Assembly (NCBI RefSeq): GCF_900142975.1
Contig: NZ_LT670848.1
Coordinates: 1,488,001 to 1,552,000, forward strand
DNA length: 64,000 bases
Source: Salegentibacter salegens
Lineage (GTDB): Bacteria > Bacteroidota > Bacteroidia > Flavobacteriales > Flavobacteriaceae
Reading direction: 5' to 3'
Shown here piece after piece: positions 43,349 to 53,006 of this stretch. Made by a program: the position numbers and the translations under genes. The first letter of the stretch is position 1. Every line of letters begins with the position of its first letter. The notes below the pieces were generated by a model, which searched no databases, was not told the origin of the DNA, and saw nothing but the letters and a program-made list of their open reading frames with translations.

Positions 43349-44348
43349 TTTTAAAGAATAAATTCGGGAATTCGTGTTCCGGGTCTTGTTTTAAAATATG
43401 AATATGCCAAAGCGATTTCATAAAACCATAACCATACCCAAAAAATTGTACCAAAGCGGCATAAACAGCAAGAAAACCTATTTCTAAACTTTTATTTTTT
43501 ATCGCGGCATCAGTGGCAATAATCACAAAATATAGCACATATAAAAGAAATAACCACCAAATTCCCAGTTTTAATAGTAAAATAGCGAATAAAAAACCTA
43601 AGCTAAAAACCGCCGGAAACCAGTAAGTGAGCTTCCCCGAGCCGGGGTGCCAGGTGTTTAAAATAGGCCTTACCATCCCAAATTTTTGAACCTGGGTATA
43701 AAATTTTGACCAGTCTATGCGGCGTTTATGGAACACCACCGCGTCGGGAATTAAACATAATTTATAGCCCAGTTTTTTAAGCCGAAGGGAAAGATCGGGA
43801 TCTTCACCGGGATGAATTTCCCCAAATCCTCCAGAGACTTCAAAGGCTTTCTTTGAAATTCCCATATTAAAACTGCGCGGCTGAAAATCGTTTACCGAAG
43901 ACTTTTTACCCCGAATCCCACCGGTAGTAAAAAAAGAGGTCATGGAGTAATCTATGGCCTTTTGAGTCTTGCTGAAAGAAGGATGGGAAGCATCGGGACC
44001 ACCAAAACAATCGCAGTAGTTATGCTGAAGAAAAGCATCTACTTCCTGCAGATAATTTTCGGGCAATAAAACATCAGAATCCAGGATAAGAAAGTAATCA
44101 CCCTTAGCTTTTTGCATGCCGAAATTACGCGAGTCTCCGGGCCCGGTATTTTTTTTGTAATAGTAACTTATATTGAGTTGCTGCTGAAATTCTGTTGCAA
44201 TTCCTCCTGAAGAAATACTGGAGCCGTCTTCTACCAGTACAATTTCAAAATCACGATCAAACTGAAGCTGAAGCATGCTCTCTAACAACTCCCTAACCTC
44301 CCCGGGCCGGTTATAAACAGGAATTATAAAGGAATATTCCAGGGTCAT
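43341..44348 (-). CDS. Family 2 glycosyltransferase with C-terminal membrane segments
   Basis: A 335-residue GT-A protein. The nucleotide-sugar binding strand is IIPVYNRPGEV, VEDGSS lies near residue 40, and DSDVLLPE supplies the metal-binding DxD near 96. PGEDPDLSLRLKKLG is the acceptor-side motif. Two or three hydrophobic helices (about 240-300) anchor it to the inner membrane. It makes a glycan or glycolipid of unknown type. It is the first gene of a five-gene minus-strand run. Confidence 0.9.
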   Translation of the reverse strand: MTLEYSFIIPVYNRPGEVRELLESMLQLQFDRDFEIVLVEDGSSISSGGIATEFQQQLNISYYYKKNTGPGDSRNFGMQKAKGDYFLILDSDVLLPENYLQEVDAFLQHNYCDCFGGPDASHPSFSKTQKAIDYSMTSFFTTGGIRGKKSSVNDFQPRSFNMGISKKAFEVSGGFGEIHPGEDPDLSLRLKKLGYKLCLIPDAVVFHKRRIDWSKFYTQVQKFGMVRPILNTWHPGSGKLTYWFPAVFSLGFLFAILLLKLGIWWLFLLYVLYFVIIATDAAIKNKSLEIGFLAVYAALVQFFGYGYGFMKSLWHIHILKQDPEHEFPNLFFKNV

Positions 44349-44393
44349 AGCTGGTAGAGGTTTTTGAGCTTTTAGTTATTAATTTCTTTAATA

Positions 44394-44474
44394 CGTCACC
44401 CTGAACTTGTTTCAGGGTATAAGATGAACACAATTTCAAATCAGGTTAGATGCTGAAGCAAGTTCAGCATGACG
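44394..44474. repeat. REP-like facing pair
   Basis: The left unit CGTCACCCTGAACTTG has stem ACCCTGAA; the right unit TTAGATGCTGAAGCAAGTT has stem ATGCTGAA/TTCAGCAT. The two halves differ in stem sequence, but each pairs within itself. Confidence 0.85.
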
Positions 44475-44535
44475 TAAAAACGTGATTTTCTTCAAAACGT
44501 TCTCCTAACTTCCCCCTCCGTTCAGTCCGCTAAAA

Positions 44536-44835
44536 TTAAGCAGCATTATTTTCTAAGGGCTTAATATTATTCAATTCTTTTCCTTTTAGTTTTTTTTCCT
44601 CTTCCAAATCGTAATCATCCTGTAACCCTAACCAAAACTTAGCAGTTGTTCCAAAATATTTTGAAAGGCGTAAAGCGGTATCTGCAGTAATTCTTCGTTT
44701 TTTTTTTATAATTTCACTTATTCGGGTTTGAGGAATAAAGGTTTCTTTTGAAAGTCGGTATGCACTAATTTCTAAAGGAACTAAAAATTCTTCCTTTAAT
44801 ATTTCCCCGGGATGTATGTTATTTAACTTTTTCAT
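44536..44835 (-). CDS. higA: HigA-type antitoxin
   Basis: A 99-residue XRE-family helix-turn-helix protein. MKKLNNIHPGEILKEEFLVPLEIS is the VapI/HigA opening, and the HTH covers about 25-60. It neutralises and represses the toxin encoded just upstream. The toxin-first order and the 16-base gap are those of HigBA loci. Confidence 0.93.
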   Translation of the reverse strand: MKKLNNIHPGEILKEEFLVPLEISAYRLSKETFIPQTRISEIIKKKRRITADTALRLSKYFGTTAKFWLGLQDDYDLEEEKKLKGKELNNIKPLENNAA

Positions 44836-44851
44836 ATTTACGATTTTAAAG

Positions 44852-45133
44852 TTAATGATAGTCTATAATCTGAACTTCAAAAGCATTATCATTTTCCCAT
44901 TTAAACATTATTCTCCATTGCTTATTGATTCTAATGCTAAACATACCTTCAAAATTTCCACTCAGTTTTTCCAGGTGATTAGCGGGAGGAATTCTTAAGT
45001 CATTTATTGTATGAGCATTATTTATCATTCTCAATTTTCTTCTGGCCCCATTTTGAATATTGGCCGGAAGTTTTCGTGATTGAATTCCTTTCCAAATTAT
45101 ATCAGTTTCTTTATCTCTAAATGATCTAATCAC
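44852..45133 (-). CDS. higB: HigB-type mRNA interferase toxin
   Basis: A 93-residue RelE/HigB-fold protein. The pattern IIWKGIQSRKLPANIQNGARRKLRMI and FSIRINKQWRIMFKWEND is typical of the host-inhibition toxins that cut mRNA on the ribosome. It precedes higA in the operon. A palindromic REP variant lies upstream at 45326. Confidence 0.93.
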   Translation of the reverse strand: MIRSFRDKETDIIWKGIQSRKLPANIQNGARRKLRMINNAHTINDLRIPPANHLEKLSGNFEGMFSIRINKQWRIMFKWENDNAFEVQIIDYH

Positions 45134-45325
45134 TTGTGATTTCGCTTCACGTTACTAACGTCAAAGATAAGTAAAAATTATATTTTATAACAAGAAAATA
45201 TTTGGTGGTGAAAAATGATTTAATAAAATATCCCTGTGGACAATTATGGGAACTGTAAAAATGAAAAAATCAGGGTAGAGTTAATATTAAAACTAACGTT
45301 ACCCTGAAACTACTTTATTATTGCA

Positions 45326-45360
45326 CGTCATGCTGTCCCGAAGTTTCGGAACAGCATGAT
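45326..45360. repeat. REP variant with GCTGTCCCGAAG stem
   Basis: CATGCTGTCCCGAAGTTTCGG followed by AACAGCATG: an outer stem CATGCTGT/ACAGCATG encloses a CCGAAG-type inner palindrome. It combines the ATGCTG outer arm of ordinary units with the CCCGAAGCTTCGGG core seen next to sucC. Confidence 0.75.
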
Positions 45361-45377
45361 GAAAAAACATAATTTTC

Positions 45378-46205
45378 TTATTTCTCCTCCTGCCCTTTAA
45401 TAAAAGAATCCATCACTTCCTGGCTAACTCCCATATTAGAGAACCCGCCATCGTGGAAGAGGTTTTGAAGCGTTACTTTTTTAGTAAGATCTGAAAATAA
45501 ACTCACAGTGTAATCGGCGCACTCTAATGCCGTTGCATTACCAAGCGGCGACATCTTATCGGCGTATGCGATAAAGCCGTCAAATCCTTTTACACCCTGT
45601 CCTGCAGTGGTTGGGGTTGGCGATTGTGAAATGGTATTCACTCTCACTTTATGATCTTTTCCGAAGAAATAACCAAAACTACGCGCTATAGATTCTAAAA
45701 AGGCTTTATTATCGGCCATATCATTATAATCGGGAAATACGCGTTGCGCCGCCATATAGCTAAGTGCTACAATACTTCCCCACTCGTTCATCGCTTCTTT
45801 TTTGTAAAGTACCTGCATGGTTTTATGAAAAGAAACCGCAGAGATATCCCAGCCTTTTTGGGTGAAATCGTAATTCTGTTCGGTATAATGATTCCCTTTT
45901 CTCACGTTTACAGACATCCCGATAGCGTGAAGCACAAAATCAATTTTTCCGCCAAGGATCTCCATAGATTTTTCAACCAGGTTTTCCAGGTCTTCTATTT
46001 TGGTAGCATCGGCAGGAATAATTTCTGAACCGGTTTTCTCGGCAAGCTCTTTAAGTGTTCCCATTCTTAAAGCAATTGGAGCGTTGGTTAATACAAACTC
46101 CCCGCCTTCTTCTTTAATGCGCTCAGCGGTTTTCCAGGCGATAGAATTTTCGTCTAAAGCGCCAAAAATGATTCCTTTTTTTCCTTTTAACAGGTTATAT
46201 GACAT
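45378..46205 (-). CDS. fabI: Enoyl-[acyl-carrier-protein] reductase FabI
   Basis: A 275-residue SDR enzyme that reduces the trans-2-enoyl-ACP double bond with NADH, ending each cycle of fatty-acid elongation. The N-terminal GKKGIIFGALDENSIAWKTA cofactor motif is FabI-type, and the catalytic Tyr-x6-Lys pair appears as YNDMADNK near 163-170. SQSPTPTTAGQGVKGF matches the substrate-binding loop of the Bacteroidota FabI. It lies downstream of recN on the same strand. Confidence 0.95.
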   Translation of the reverse strand: MSYNLLKGKKGIIFGALDENSIAWKTAERIKEEGGEFVLTNAPIALRMGTLKELAEKTGSEIIPADATKIEDLENLVEKSMEILGGKIDFVLHAIGMSVNVRKGNHYTEQNYDFTQKGWDISAVSFHKTMQVLYKKEAMNEWGSIVALSYMAAQRVFPDYNDMADNKAFLESIARSFGYFFGKDHKVRVNTISQSPTPTTAGQGVKGFDGFIAYADKMSPLGNATALECADYTVSLFSDLTKKVTLQNLFHDGGFSNMGVSQEVMDSFIKGQEEK

Positions 46206-46360
46206 AGTGATATATTTTTTCGTGTTGTTAGTATAAACTAGCTTGGAGCAAGCTCACAAAGCATTCAAAAAGTATAAAATTTTAATTTCGAGGCAAGCCC
46301 CGAAATATTTAAATCTCAATTATCGCGTAAAGATAGCAAAATTACTTTCAGACCATAGTT
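46206..46360. other. recN-fabI spacer with GGGGCTTGCCTCG palindrome
   Basis: The stretch near 46288-46308 (TTTCGAGGCAAGCCCCGAAA) is an imperfect palindrome like that upstream of sucC. An AGCTTGGAGCAAGCT hairpin lies near 46240. No gene is seen. Confidence 0.5.
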
Positions 46361-48013
46361 TTAATCCAGGAGTGCACGTGCGTGAGCCCGCGCCGAATCT
46401 CCAATATTCTTACCGCCAAGCATCATGGCAAGCTCTTCTACACGCTCGCTATCTTTCAATTCTTCTATCTTGGTAGTAGTGGCATTCGCCGAATCTTCTT
46501 TAAATATCTTAAAATGACTGTTTCCTTTCCCGGCAATTTGCGGAAGATGCGTAATGGCAATCACCTGCATCGCATTCCCCATTCGTTGTAAAATCCCCGC
46601 CATTTTCTGCGCAATATCTCCTGAAACACCCGTATCAATTTCATCAAAAATAATTGTGGGAAGTTTGCTTTGCGCGGCCAAAATACTTTTTACTGCCAGC
46701 ATAATTCGGGAAAGTTCCCCACCAGAAGCTGCTTTTTTAATTTCTTTAAAATCTCCTCCTTTATTCGCCGCCAGCAACCAGAAAAGTTCATCCTGACCGT
46801 TAGCGAGAAAATTCGGGGCTTTTTTTAATTCTATTTTTAATCGGGCGTTTGGCATTCCAAGATCAGCCAGTAAACTTTCGGCTTCTTTAATAAACGCCGG
46901 AACTATTGCTTTTCGTTTTTCGTGCAGTTTCGCCGCGATACTTCCTAATTTAGTTTCCTGCTTAACAATTGCGTTTTCTAATTCTGAAAGTGCATTTTCG
47001 GCATTTTCACTTACCGAAACTTTTTCCTGTAGTTCCTCTTTTATTTGTAACAATTCAGCAATACTTTCTGCGGAATGTTTTTTCTGTAAATTATAGATTA
47101 ACTGAAGCTTTTGATTGGTAGATTGGAGTTCTTCAGGATTAGCCTCTACATTATCCAACGCCTCGTTCACTTCAGCAGAAAGATCATCTAACTCAATAAT
47201 TACGCTTTCTACACGCTGGTGTAAACTTTCATAATTTGACGATAAATTAGCGATCTTAGCTAATGCTGTTCGAGCCTGCTTTAAACTGTCTAAACTCCCT
47301 ATTTCTTCCTGCTCCAGTAAATTTAAAGCCGAACTTAGATTTTCGGTTAGCTCTTCTACATTGCTCAATTCTTCGTAACGAGTTTCCAGTTCTTCCTGCA
47401 TTCCGTTTTCCAAACGCGCATCTTCAAGTTCATTCAGTAAAAACAGGTTATAGTCGTATTCTTTAGTAGCCTGTGCTTGTTGTTCTTTTAGGGCAACCAG
47501 CTTTTTTTGCAGGCTTTTATAAGATTTAAGTTCGGTTTTATATTCCAACAGTAAAGCATCACTGTTAGCAATAGTATCTATCACCTGGAATTGGTAATCG
47601 TTATTACCCAAACTCAAAGTTTCATGCTGACTGTGGATATCGATTAAATATTCACCAAGTTTATTAAGAGAAGTCAGTTTTACCGGCGTATCGTTTACAA
47701 AAGCGCGGGATTTCCCCGAAGCCAGAATTTCTCTTCTAATTATTGTATTTTCTTCATAATCCAGGTCTTCAGAAACAAAAAAATCTTTCAGCTTATAATT
47801 AGAGATGTTGAAACTCCCTTCTATTACACATTTTTTCTCTGTATCTCGAATACTTCCGTAATCGGCACGGTTACCTAAAAGGAGGCCAAGTGCGCCCAGC
47901 ATAATAGATTTACCGGCACCGGTTTCTCCTGTAATAATAGTAAAACCCTCTTGAAGTTTGATGTTTATATCTTCAATTAAGGCGTAATTTTTAATGGATA
48001 GCGCTGTGAGCAA
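46361..48013 (-). CDS. recN: DNA repair protein RecN
   Basis: A 550-residue SMC-like ATPase of normal length. The Walker A motif GETGAGKS is at 29-36; a long coiled-coil centre (about 150-370) contains many Leu/Glu/Lys heptads; and the C-terminal signature LSRIMLAVKS precedes Walker B IIFDEIDTGVSGDIA. RecN helps recombinational repair of double-strand breaks. It follows the bamD-rpoZ-coaBC-porD series, a conserved order in Flavobacteriia. Confidence 0.97.
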   Translation of the reverse strand: MLTALSIKNYALIEDINIKLQEGFTIITGETGAGKSIMLGALGLLLGNRADYGSIRDTEKKCVIEGSFNISNYKLKDFFVSEDLDYEENTIIRREILASGKSRAFVNDTPVKLTSLNKLGEYLIDIHSQHETLSLGNNDYQFQVIDTIANSDALLLEYKTELKSYKSLQKKLVALKEQQAQATKEYDYNLFLLNELEDARLENGMQEELETRYEELSNVEELTENLSSALNLLEQEEIGSLDSLKQARTALAKIANLSSNYESLHQRVESVIIELDDLSAEVNEALDNVEANPEELQSTNQKLQLIYNLQKKHSAESIAELLQIKEELQEKVSVSENAENALSELENAIVKQETKLGSIAAKLHEKRKAIVPAFIKEAESLLADLGMPNARLKIELKKAPNFLANGQDELFWLLAANKGGDFKEIKKAASGGELSRIMLAVKSILAAQSKLPTIIFDEIDTGVSGDIAQKMAGILQRMGNAMQVIAITHLPQIAGKGNSHFKIFKEDSANATTTKIEELKDSERVEELAMMLGGKNIGDSARAHARALLD

Positions 48014-48193
48014 AGTGAACTAAATTTGGGCTAAATATACGGGAGAAATTATTCCTAATCAACAATAAACTTTGGGTAAACCCGGAAGTTATATCAAAAG
48101 GGAAAAATTCGATTATACAGACGTTTGCTAAAGAAATAATACTTTTCAAATGTATATCCGGTCTCCCTCATAGAAGTGAATTTATGAAAAAAT

Positions 48194-48275
48194 CGTCATG
48201 CTGAACTTGTTTCAGCATCTAACACGAATAGTACCTACCATTCAATTTAGACCCTGAAACCAGTTCAGGGTGACG
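48194..48275. repeat. REP-like facing pair in the porD-recN spacer
   Basis: The left unit CGTCATGCTGAACTTG (stem ATGCTGAA) faces the right unit TTAGACCCTGAAACCAGTT (stem ACCCTGAA) ending TGACG. The rest of the 329-base gap shows no gene. Confidence 0.85.
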
Positions 48276-48342
48276 TCTAAATTTTAAAGTATACTGTTTA
48301 CGGATATTCAACTTTTAAACCGCGATTATCGAGTAAAAATCT

Positions 48343-49230
48343 TTACTGAATATTTCTCCAGTTACGGGAATATCGGGGCGCCAGGCCACTTAGTGTCTGA
48401 CTTAATCCAGGACGATTAATTTCGGGGCCATCGCTAAAGATCTGCGTCACCTCATCGGCTTTGGCATCAAAAAAGCTTCTAAGCAATAAAGAATTCGCTC
48501 TCCTGGAATTCATGGTAGTTAAACTTTCCAGAGCATCAGCAATTGCAATTTTTCCAGCTTCAGGATCCTTATGCAATACATCTAAACCCTGGCGATGATA
48601 CTGGTATAAAGCAGTACGGTATTCAGTAAACATATTAGAGAGCAAATCGGCATTTAAACGGAACCGTGAAGATTGTCCGTCGGCTCCACTCCAGCCGGAG
48701 CGTCCGCTTTGCTGCGCGGTATTTACAATTCGGTTGGCTTCCTGGTAATAATTGGTACCACCTTCAGGAGCAAAAGTATCGGCATCCATTCCTAAAATGG
48801 TGTAGACATAAAAGGAAACTACCGAAACCAGGTTATTTGAAAAGGAATTCTGACTGTAGTTTAAAGGCTGATATTCTCGATAATTAAAGCTGAATTGAGA
48901 ATCGTTAAAATTTAAGATTGGGCTCACCATATTAGAGCCGTAAACAGGCCTGGAAGACTGCACCTGTATTGTCCCGCTAAAAGATTCACCTTCAAAATCG
49001 TTTATGGTAATAAACATACTACAACTGATGCGTTCTCCCGGTTCAAATTCTTTATTTGTCCAGGAAGTTTGGTTTACAAACTCCCGCAGCGAATTCTCTA
49101 AAGTTCTAAACACTGATAGATTGCTTTGCCCGGTTTGCTCGGTATTGATCACTATTTCGCAATTAAGTTCCTGGGCTGCCGCAAAAGGCATCCCGGTAAC
49201 TAAGAGGATAAGAAATAGTAATTTACGCAT
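48343..49230 (-). CDS. porD: PorD-like DUF4835 protein (type IX secretion associated)
   Basis: A 295-residue protein with a signal peptide ending AAAQ near residue 19 and the opening ELNCEIVINTEQTGQSN of the DUF4835 family. That family includes PorD, a protein needed for type IX secretion in gliding and pathogenic Bacteroidota. It overlaps coaBC by eight bases. The presence of a T9SS cargo elsewhere in the window agrees. The exact role is not visible in the sequence. Confidence 0.88.
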   Translation of the reverse strand: MRKLLFLILLVTGMPFAAAQELNCEIVINTEQTGQSNLSVFRTLENSLREFVNQTSWTNKEFEPGERISCSMFITINDFEGESFSGTIQVQSSRPVYGSNMVSPILNFNDSQFSFNYREYQPLNYSQNSFSNNLVSVVSFYVYTILGMDADTFAPEGGTNYYQEANRIVNTAQQSGRSGWSGADGQSSRFRLNADLLSNMFTEYRTALYQYHRQGLDVLHKDPEAGKIAIADALESLTTMNSRRANSLLLRSFFDAKADEVTQIFSDGPEINRPGLSQTLSGLAPRYSRNWRNIQ

Positions 49231-50428
49231 CTAACAAATGTACAATTTCGTTAAAAATATCGGTAGCAACCTCGGCCTTGGTTTTTAAATCAAAAGCCTT
49301 TTCTGAATCTTTATAGACCAAAGTAATTTTATTGGTATCTTTTTTAAACCCTGCACCGGCATCGTTTAAAGAATTAAGCACAATAAAATCGAGGTTTTTC
49401 TTTGCAAGTTTTTCCCGGGCGTGTTCCAGCTCATTATTGGTTTCTAAAGCAAAACCTATCAATTTTTGATGAGTTTTCTTTTTTCCCAAAGAAAGAAGAA
49501 TATCCTGGGTTTTTGTGAGTTCAAGGCTTAGGTTTTCTTCAGCCTTTTTTATTTTTTGAGCAGCTACGATCTTCGGTTTATAGTCTGAAACCGCCGCGGC
49601 AGCGATAGCTACATCTACATTTTCAAAATAATCGTGTGCGGCGAGATACATTTCGCGGGCACTAACCACGCTAATTAAATTGATCCTGGGATCATCAATT
49701 TCCAAATGGGTAGGGCCCGAAACCAGGATCACCTCAGCACCAAGGGAAGCGGCTTTTTTAGCGAGTTCAAACCCCATTTTTCCGCTGGAATGGTTTCCTA
49801 TAAATCTAACAGGGTCTATAGCTTCGTAAGTTGGACCGGCGGTGATAAGCACTTTTTTTCCCTTTAAGGGCAGGTTCTCAGAAAAATGTGCTTCAAGAAA
49901 ACTAATTATTTCTTCGGGCTCTGCCATTCTTCCCTCCCCTTTTAATCCGCTGGCAAGTTCACCCGTTCCCGCGGGAATCATAATATTTCCGTAGGATTTT
50001 AGGCTCTCAAAACTCTTTTTTGTGGAAGGGTGTTTATACATATCTAAATCCATTGCAGGTGCAAAGAAAACCGGGCATTTTGCCGAAAGATATGTGGCAA
50101 GCAGAAAATTATCGCTGTTGCCCGTGGCCATTTTAGACAAAGTATTGGCAGTGGCAGGGGCTAAAAGCATAAAATCGGCCCAAAGGCCGAGTTCTACGTG
50201 ATTGTTCCATTGCTCATCTTCATCATCTTCAGTAAAAGAGGAAAAAACCTCGTTTTTTGAAAGTGTTGAAAGCGTAAGCGGGGTGACAAATTCTTTTGCA
50301 GCCGGCGTCATCACAACTTTTACCTGTGCACCGGCTTTAATAAATAAACGTACTAAAAAAGCAGATTTATAAGCGGCGATTCCTCCACTTATGCCCAAAA
50401 GCACTTTTTTGCCTTTTAGTACAGACAT
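49223..50428 (-). CDS. coaBC: Bifunctional phosphopantothenoylcysteine decarboxylase/phosphopantothenate-cysteine ligase CoaBC
   Basis: A 401-residue fusion. The CoaC flavoprotein half covers about 1-180, with LLGISGGIAAYK, the active-site His in WNNHVELG and the substrate loop APAMDLDMY. The CoaB half starts near 188, with LITAGPTYEAIDPVRFIGNHSSGKMG and, later, IAAAAVSDYKP. It catalyses steps two and three of CoA synthesis. It follows rpoZ with a five-base gap. Confidence 0.97.
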   Translation of the reverse strand: MSVLKGKKVLLGISGGIAAYKSAFLVRLFIKAGAQVKVVMTPAAKEFVTPLTLSTLSKNEVFSSFTEDDEDEQWNNHVELGLWADFMLLAPATANTLSKMATGNSDNFLLATYLSAKCPVFFAPAMDLDMYKHPSTKKSFESLKSYGNIMIPAGTGELASGLKGEGRMAEPEEIISFLEAHFSENLPLKGKKVLITAGPTYEAIDPVRFIGNHSSGKMGFELAKKAASLGAEVILVSGPTHLEIDDPRINLISVVSAREMYLAAHDYFENVDVAIAAAAVSDYKPKIVAAQKIKKAEENLSLELTKTQDILLSLGKKKTHQKLIGFALETNNELEHAREKLAKKNLDFIVLNSLNDAGAGFKKDTNKITLVYKDSEKAFDLKTKAEVATDIFNEIVHLLDA

Positions 50429-50433
50429 CTTAA

Positions 50434-50769
50434 TTAAGCTTCTGCTTCTTCAGAATCTTGAGTGTTTCGGTAATAGATCTTACCGTCTAACCATTCCTGG
50501 ATAGCAAGAGCGTGTGGTTTTGGAAGTTTTTCGTAAAACTTAGAAACCTCAATTTGCTCTTTATTTTCAAAAATCTCGTCAAGACTGTCGTTGTAAGTCG
50601 CGAATTCGTCAAGCTTCTCCAACAATTCCTTTTTGATCTCAGAATTTATTTGATTTGCTCTTTTCGCAACCACTGAAATAGCCTCATATATGTTACTTGT
50701 TGGCTCGTCTACCTTGTTCTTATCGAAGGTAACTGTGTTAATTGGTGCGTCTGTCTTTTTAATATCCAT
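50434..50769 (-). CDS. rpoZ: RNA polymerase omega subunit (RpoZ)
   Basis: A 111-residue protein matching the Bacteroidota form of omega, with TSNIYEAISVVAKRANQIN near residues 25-43, the helix that packs on beta-prime. Omega aids polymerase assembly and ppGpp sensing. Its position between bamD and coaBC is conserved and supports the call. Confidence 0.92.
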   Translation of the reverse strand: MDIKKTDAPINTVTFDKNKVDEPTSNIYEAISVVAKRANQINSEIKKELLEKLDEFATYNDSLDEIFENKEQIEVSKFYEKLPKPHALAIQEWLDGKIYYRNTQDSEEAEA

Positions 50770-50783
50770 CTTTCTATCTACTA

Positions 50784-51611
50784 TTAAAAATTTTGTAAGC
50801 GTGATTTTATGTCTTCGGCTGAAGCTTCTACGGCTTCAGAATATTCACCTTCAGGGTAATATTTTTTATATTCCTGGGAATATTCCAGGGCTTCCACAAG
50901 TCGTTCTTCCATCAGGTCTCTAAAACTGTTTACTGCCAGTTGATAGGCCGAATCAAATCTATAATAATGTGCATCTTCCCTAAACGGAGACCCGGGATTA
51001 TTAGATAGGAAGTTGGTAAACGAGGTGATTGCCGCCTGGTAGTTCCCGGCTCTGGCTTCTCCTGTTAAATGATATTGCTTGGCGATTTCGTATGCTTTTT
51101 TCTCCAGTTTTATACGCAATTCAGCAGCCATATCGTTGGCTTCCTCGGCGTGCTCACCTTCAGGATAAGTGTTTAAATAAGCCTGAAGTTCTGCAATTGC
51201 TTTATTGGTATCGGTTTGATCAAGGTCGTATCTTGGAGAAAGTTCGTAAAAACTTCTCGCCTTTTTATAAGCCGCCTCTTCTACCTTATCACTATTAGGA
51301 TAAGATTGCTGAAAACGCTCAAACTCATAAGAAGAAAGGTAATAATCTCCTAATTGGTAATAGGTATTGGCAAATAAGAAACTAAGTTTCTCCCCCTGTG
51401 GCTTCCCGCGATACTGCGGAACAATTTGCTCAAACAACCTAAGGGCCTTGCGATATTTTTTCTTGCTATTTTCTTCCTGGGCTTGATTATATAAATCTTC
51501 AGCGTAAGTATACTTAGCGCCGGCATCATCACTTTTAAGTAAGCTTTGATACTCGCCACAGGACACAGTTAACATTAAAACTGCTACTAATAAAATTGCT
51601 TTCTTCATCAT
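50784..51611 (-). CDS. bamD: Outer membrane assembly lipoprotein BamD
   Basis: About 275 residues from MMKKAIL; the longer frame adds nine residues unlike a signal peptide. The lipoprotein signal ends at Cys in LTVSCGEY. TPR-like repeats follow (NSKKKYRKALRLFEQIVPQYRG, YPNSDKVEEAAYKKARSFYE, ATYL-type segments to the C-terminus). BamD, with BamA, inserts beta-barrel proteins in the outer membrane. It heads the series bamD-rpoZ-coaBC-porD. Confidence 0.95.
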   Translation of the reverse strand: MMKKAILLVAVLMLTVSCGEYQSLLKSDDAGAKYTYAEDLYNQAQEENSKKKYRKALRLFEQIVPQYRGKPQGEKLSFLFANTYYQLGDYYLSSYEFERFQQSYPNSDKVEEAAYKKARSFYELSPRYDLDQTDTNKAIAELQAYLNTYPEGEHAEEANDMAAELRIKLEKKAYEIAKQYHLTGEARAGNYQAAITSFTNFLSNNPGSPFREDAHYYRFDSAYQLAVNSFRDLMEERLVEALEYSQEYKKYYPEGEYSEAVEASAEDIKSRLQNF

Positions 51612-51767
51612 TTGTAAAAACATCTGGCAAAAGTACATTTTTCTTCAGTATAAAAAAAACTTTGTGTTACCACCTTAGACAACCTTTTTACTCTCTTTTT
51701 ATTATACTGAAAATGGAAAAATTAAGGTACTTGCTGAAAAAATAAGACTATCTAAAACGTCTAGTTT

Positions 51768-51846
51768 CGTCAAGCTGAACTTGTTTCAGCTTCTAACATG
51801 TTTTGAATATCCACACCTTAGATTCTGAAACAAGTTCAGAATGACG
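51768..51846. repeat. REP-like facing pair with decayed outer arms
   Basis: CGTCAAGCTGAACTTG (stem AAGCTGAA) faces TTAGATTCTGAAACAAGTT to TGACG. The flanks GACTATCTAAAACGT and ACTTTTCAGACATT resemble the terminal arms of the 12159-12314 element. Confidence 0.8.
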
Positions 51847-51926
51847 GTTAAAAAACTTTTCAGACATTCTCTGTAATTAGTTTTTAAAATTTACTCGAGA
51901 ATCGAGATTTAATACTCCCAGCTCGT

Positions 51927-52805
51927 TTATTTAAAATTCTTTAGAAAATCTTCAATTTGTTGCTGAAGCGCAGGTGTTGCTTTTACCAATGGTAATCTCA
52001 GGTTATTTTGAATACTTCCTTTTAAAGTTAGCAGCGCTTTAATTCCGGCGGGGTTTCCTTCAGCAAAAATCAAATCTATAGATCGCTGTAATTTATAATG
52101 AAGTTGGTAAGCCTCGGCAGGTTTCCCTTCTAATCCGAGTGAAACCATTTTGGAAAATTCTGCAGGGAATCCCTGGGCTATTACCGAGATCACTCCTTTT
52201 CCTCCGGCTAAAACCATAGGCAACGTAAGCATATCATCTCCTGAAATTACCAGGAAATCCTTTGGCACCAGGCTTATTAATTTCATAGCCTGTACCATAT
52301 CGCCGGCAGCTTCTTTTACCCCAATTATATTATCGAAATCCCTGGCAATTCGGTTTATGGTTTCGGGCAGGATATTCGAGGCAGTTCTTCCCGGCACATT
52401 ATAAAGAATTAAGGGCAACGGGGAAGCGGCAGCAACGGCTTTAAAATGCTGGTAAATTCCTTCCTGCGTGGGTTTATTGTAAAAAGGAGAAACAGAAAGA
52501 ATTGCTTCAAAAGCAGAGAGATCTGCAGCTTTTAGTTCTTCACAAAGGCTGTACGTATTATTTCCTCCCATTCCCAAAACCAGGGGTAGGCGTTTATTAT
52601 TCTGTTTTACAACAGTATTTATTACAAGTTGTTTTTCTTCTTTATTAAGGCTGGCGCTTTCTGCGGTAGTTCCTAAAACCACCAGGTAATCTATTCCATT
52701 TTCTACCTGGTTTTCTACCAGGTTTTCCAGGGCTTGCACATCTATAGATAAATCTTCCTTAAAAGGAGTTATCAAAGCCACACCCGTACCAATAAATGAT
52801 TTCAT
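51927..52805 (-). CDS. dapA: 4-hydroxy-tetrahydrodipicolinate synthase DapA
   Basis: About 292 residues from MKSFIGTG; the frame extends 13 codons upstream but that part is unlike the family. It is a class I aldolase that joins pyruvate and aspartate semialdehyde in the lysine/diaminopimelate pathway. [10 protein letters not shown] and the Schiff-base lysine in [10 protein letters not shown] are present. lysA is in the same window but 36 kb away. Confidence 0.96.
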   Translation of the reverse strand: MKSFIGTGVALITPFKEDLSIDVQALENLVENQVENGIDYLVVLGTTAESASLNKEEKQLVINTVVKQNNKRLPLVLGMGGNNTYSLCEELKAADLSAFEAILSVSPFYNKPTQEGIYQHFKAVAAASPLPLILYNVPGRTASNILPETINRIARDFDNIIGVKEAAGDMVQAMKLISLVPKDFLVISGDDMLTLPMVLAGGKGVISVIAQGFPAEFSKMVSLGLEGKPAEAYQLHYKLQRSIDLIFAEGNPAGIKALLTLKGSIQNNLRLPLVKATPALQQQIEDFLKNFK

Positions 52806-53006
52806 TTCTGTTTTAATTTTTATGATAATCGAAAAGATTTGCACGATCTCGGCGTAAAACTGAAAAATGCAAAATTTTCGGGCGACAAATGTATTGATTT
52901 TGCCAATTTCAGGAACAAAAATCTACTTTTGTATTTAAAAGAAAAGCACATATTTAACAGCTTTGTTTTTTCTGTTAAAAAATAAACAGGGAAAAGCTTC
53001 AACTTA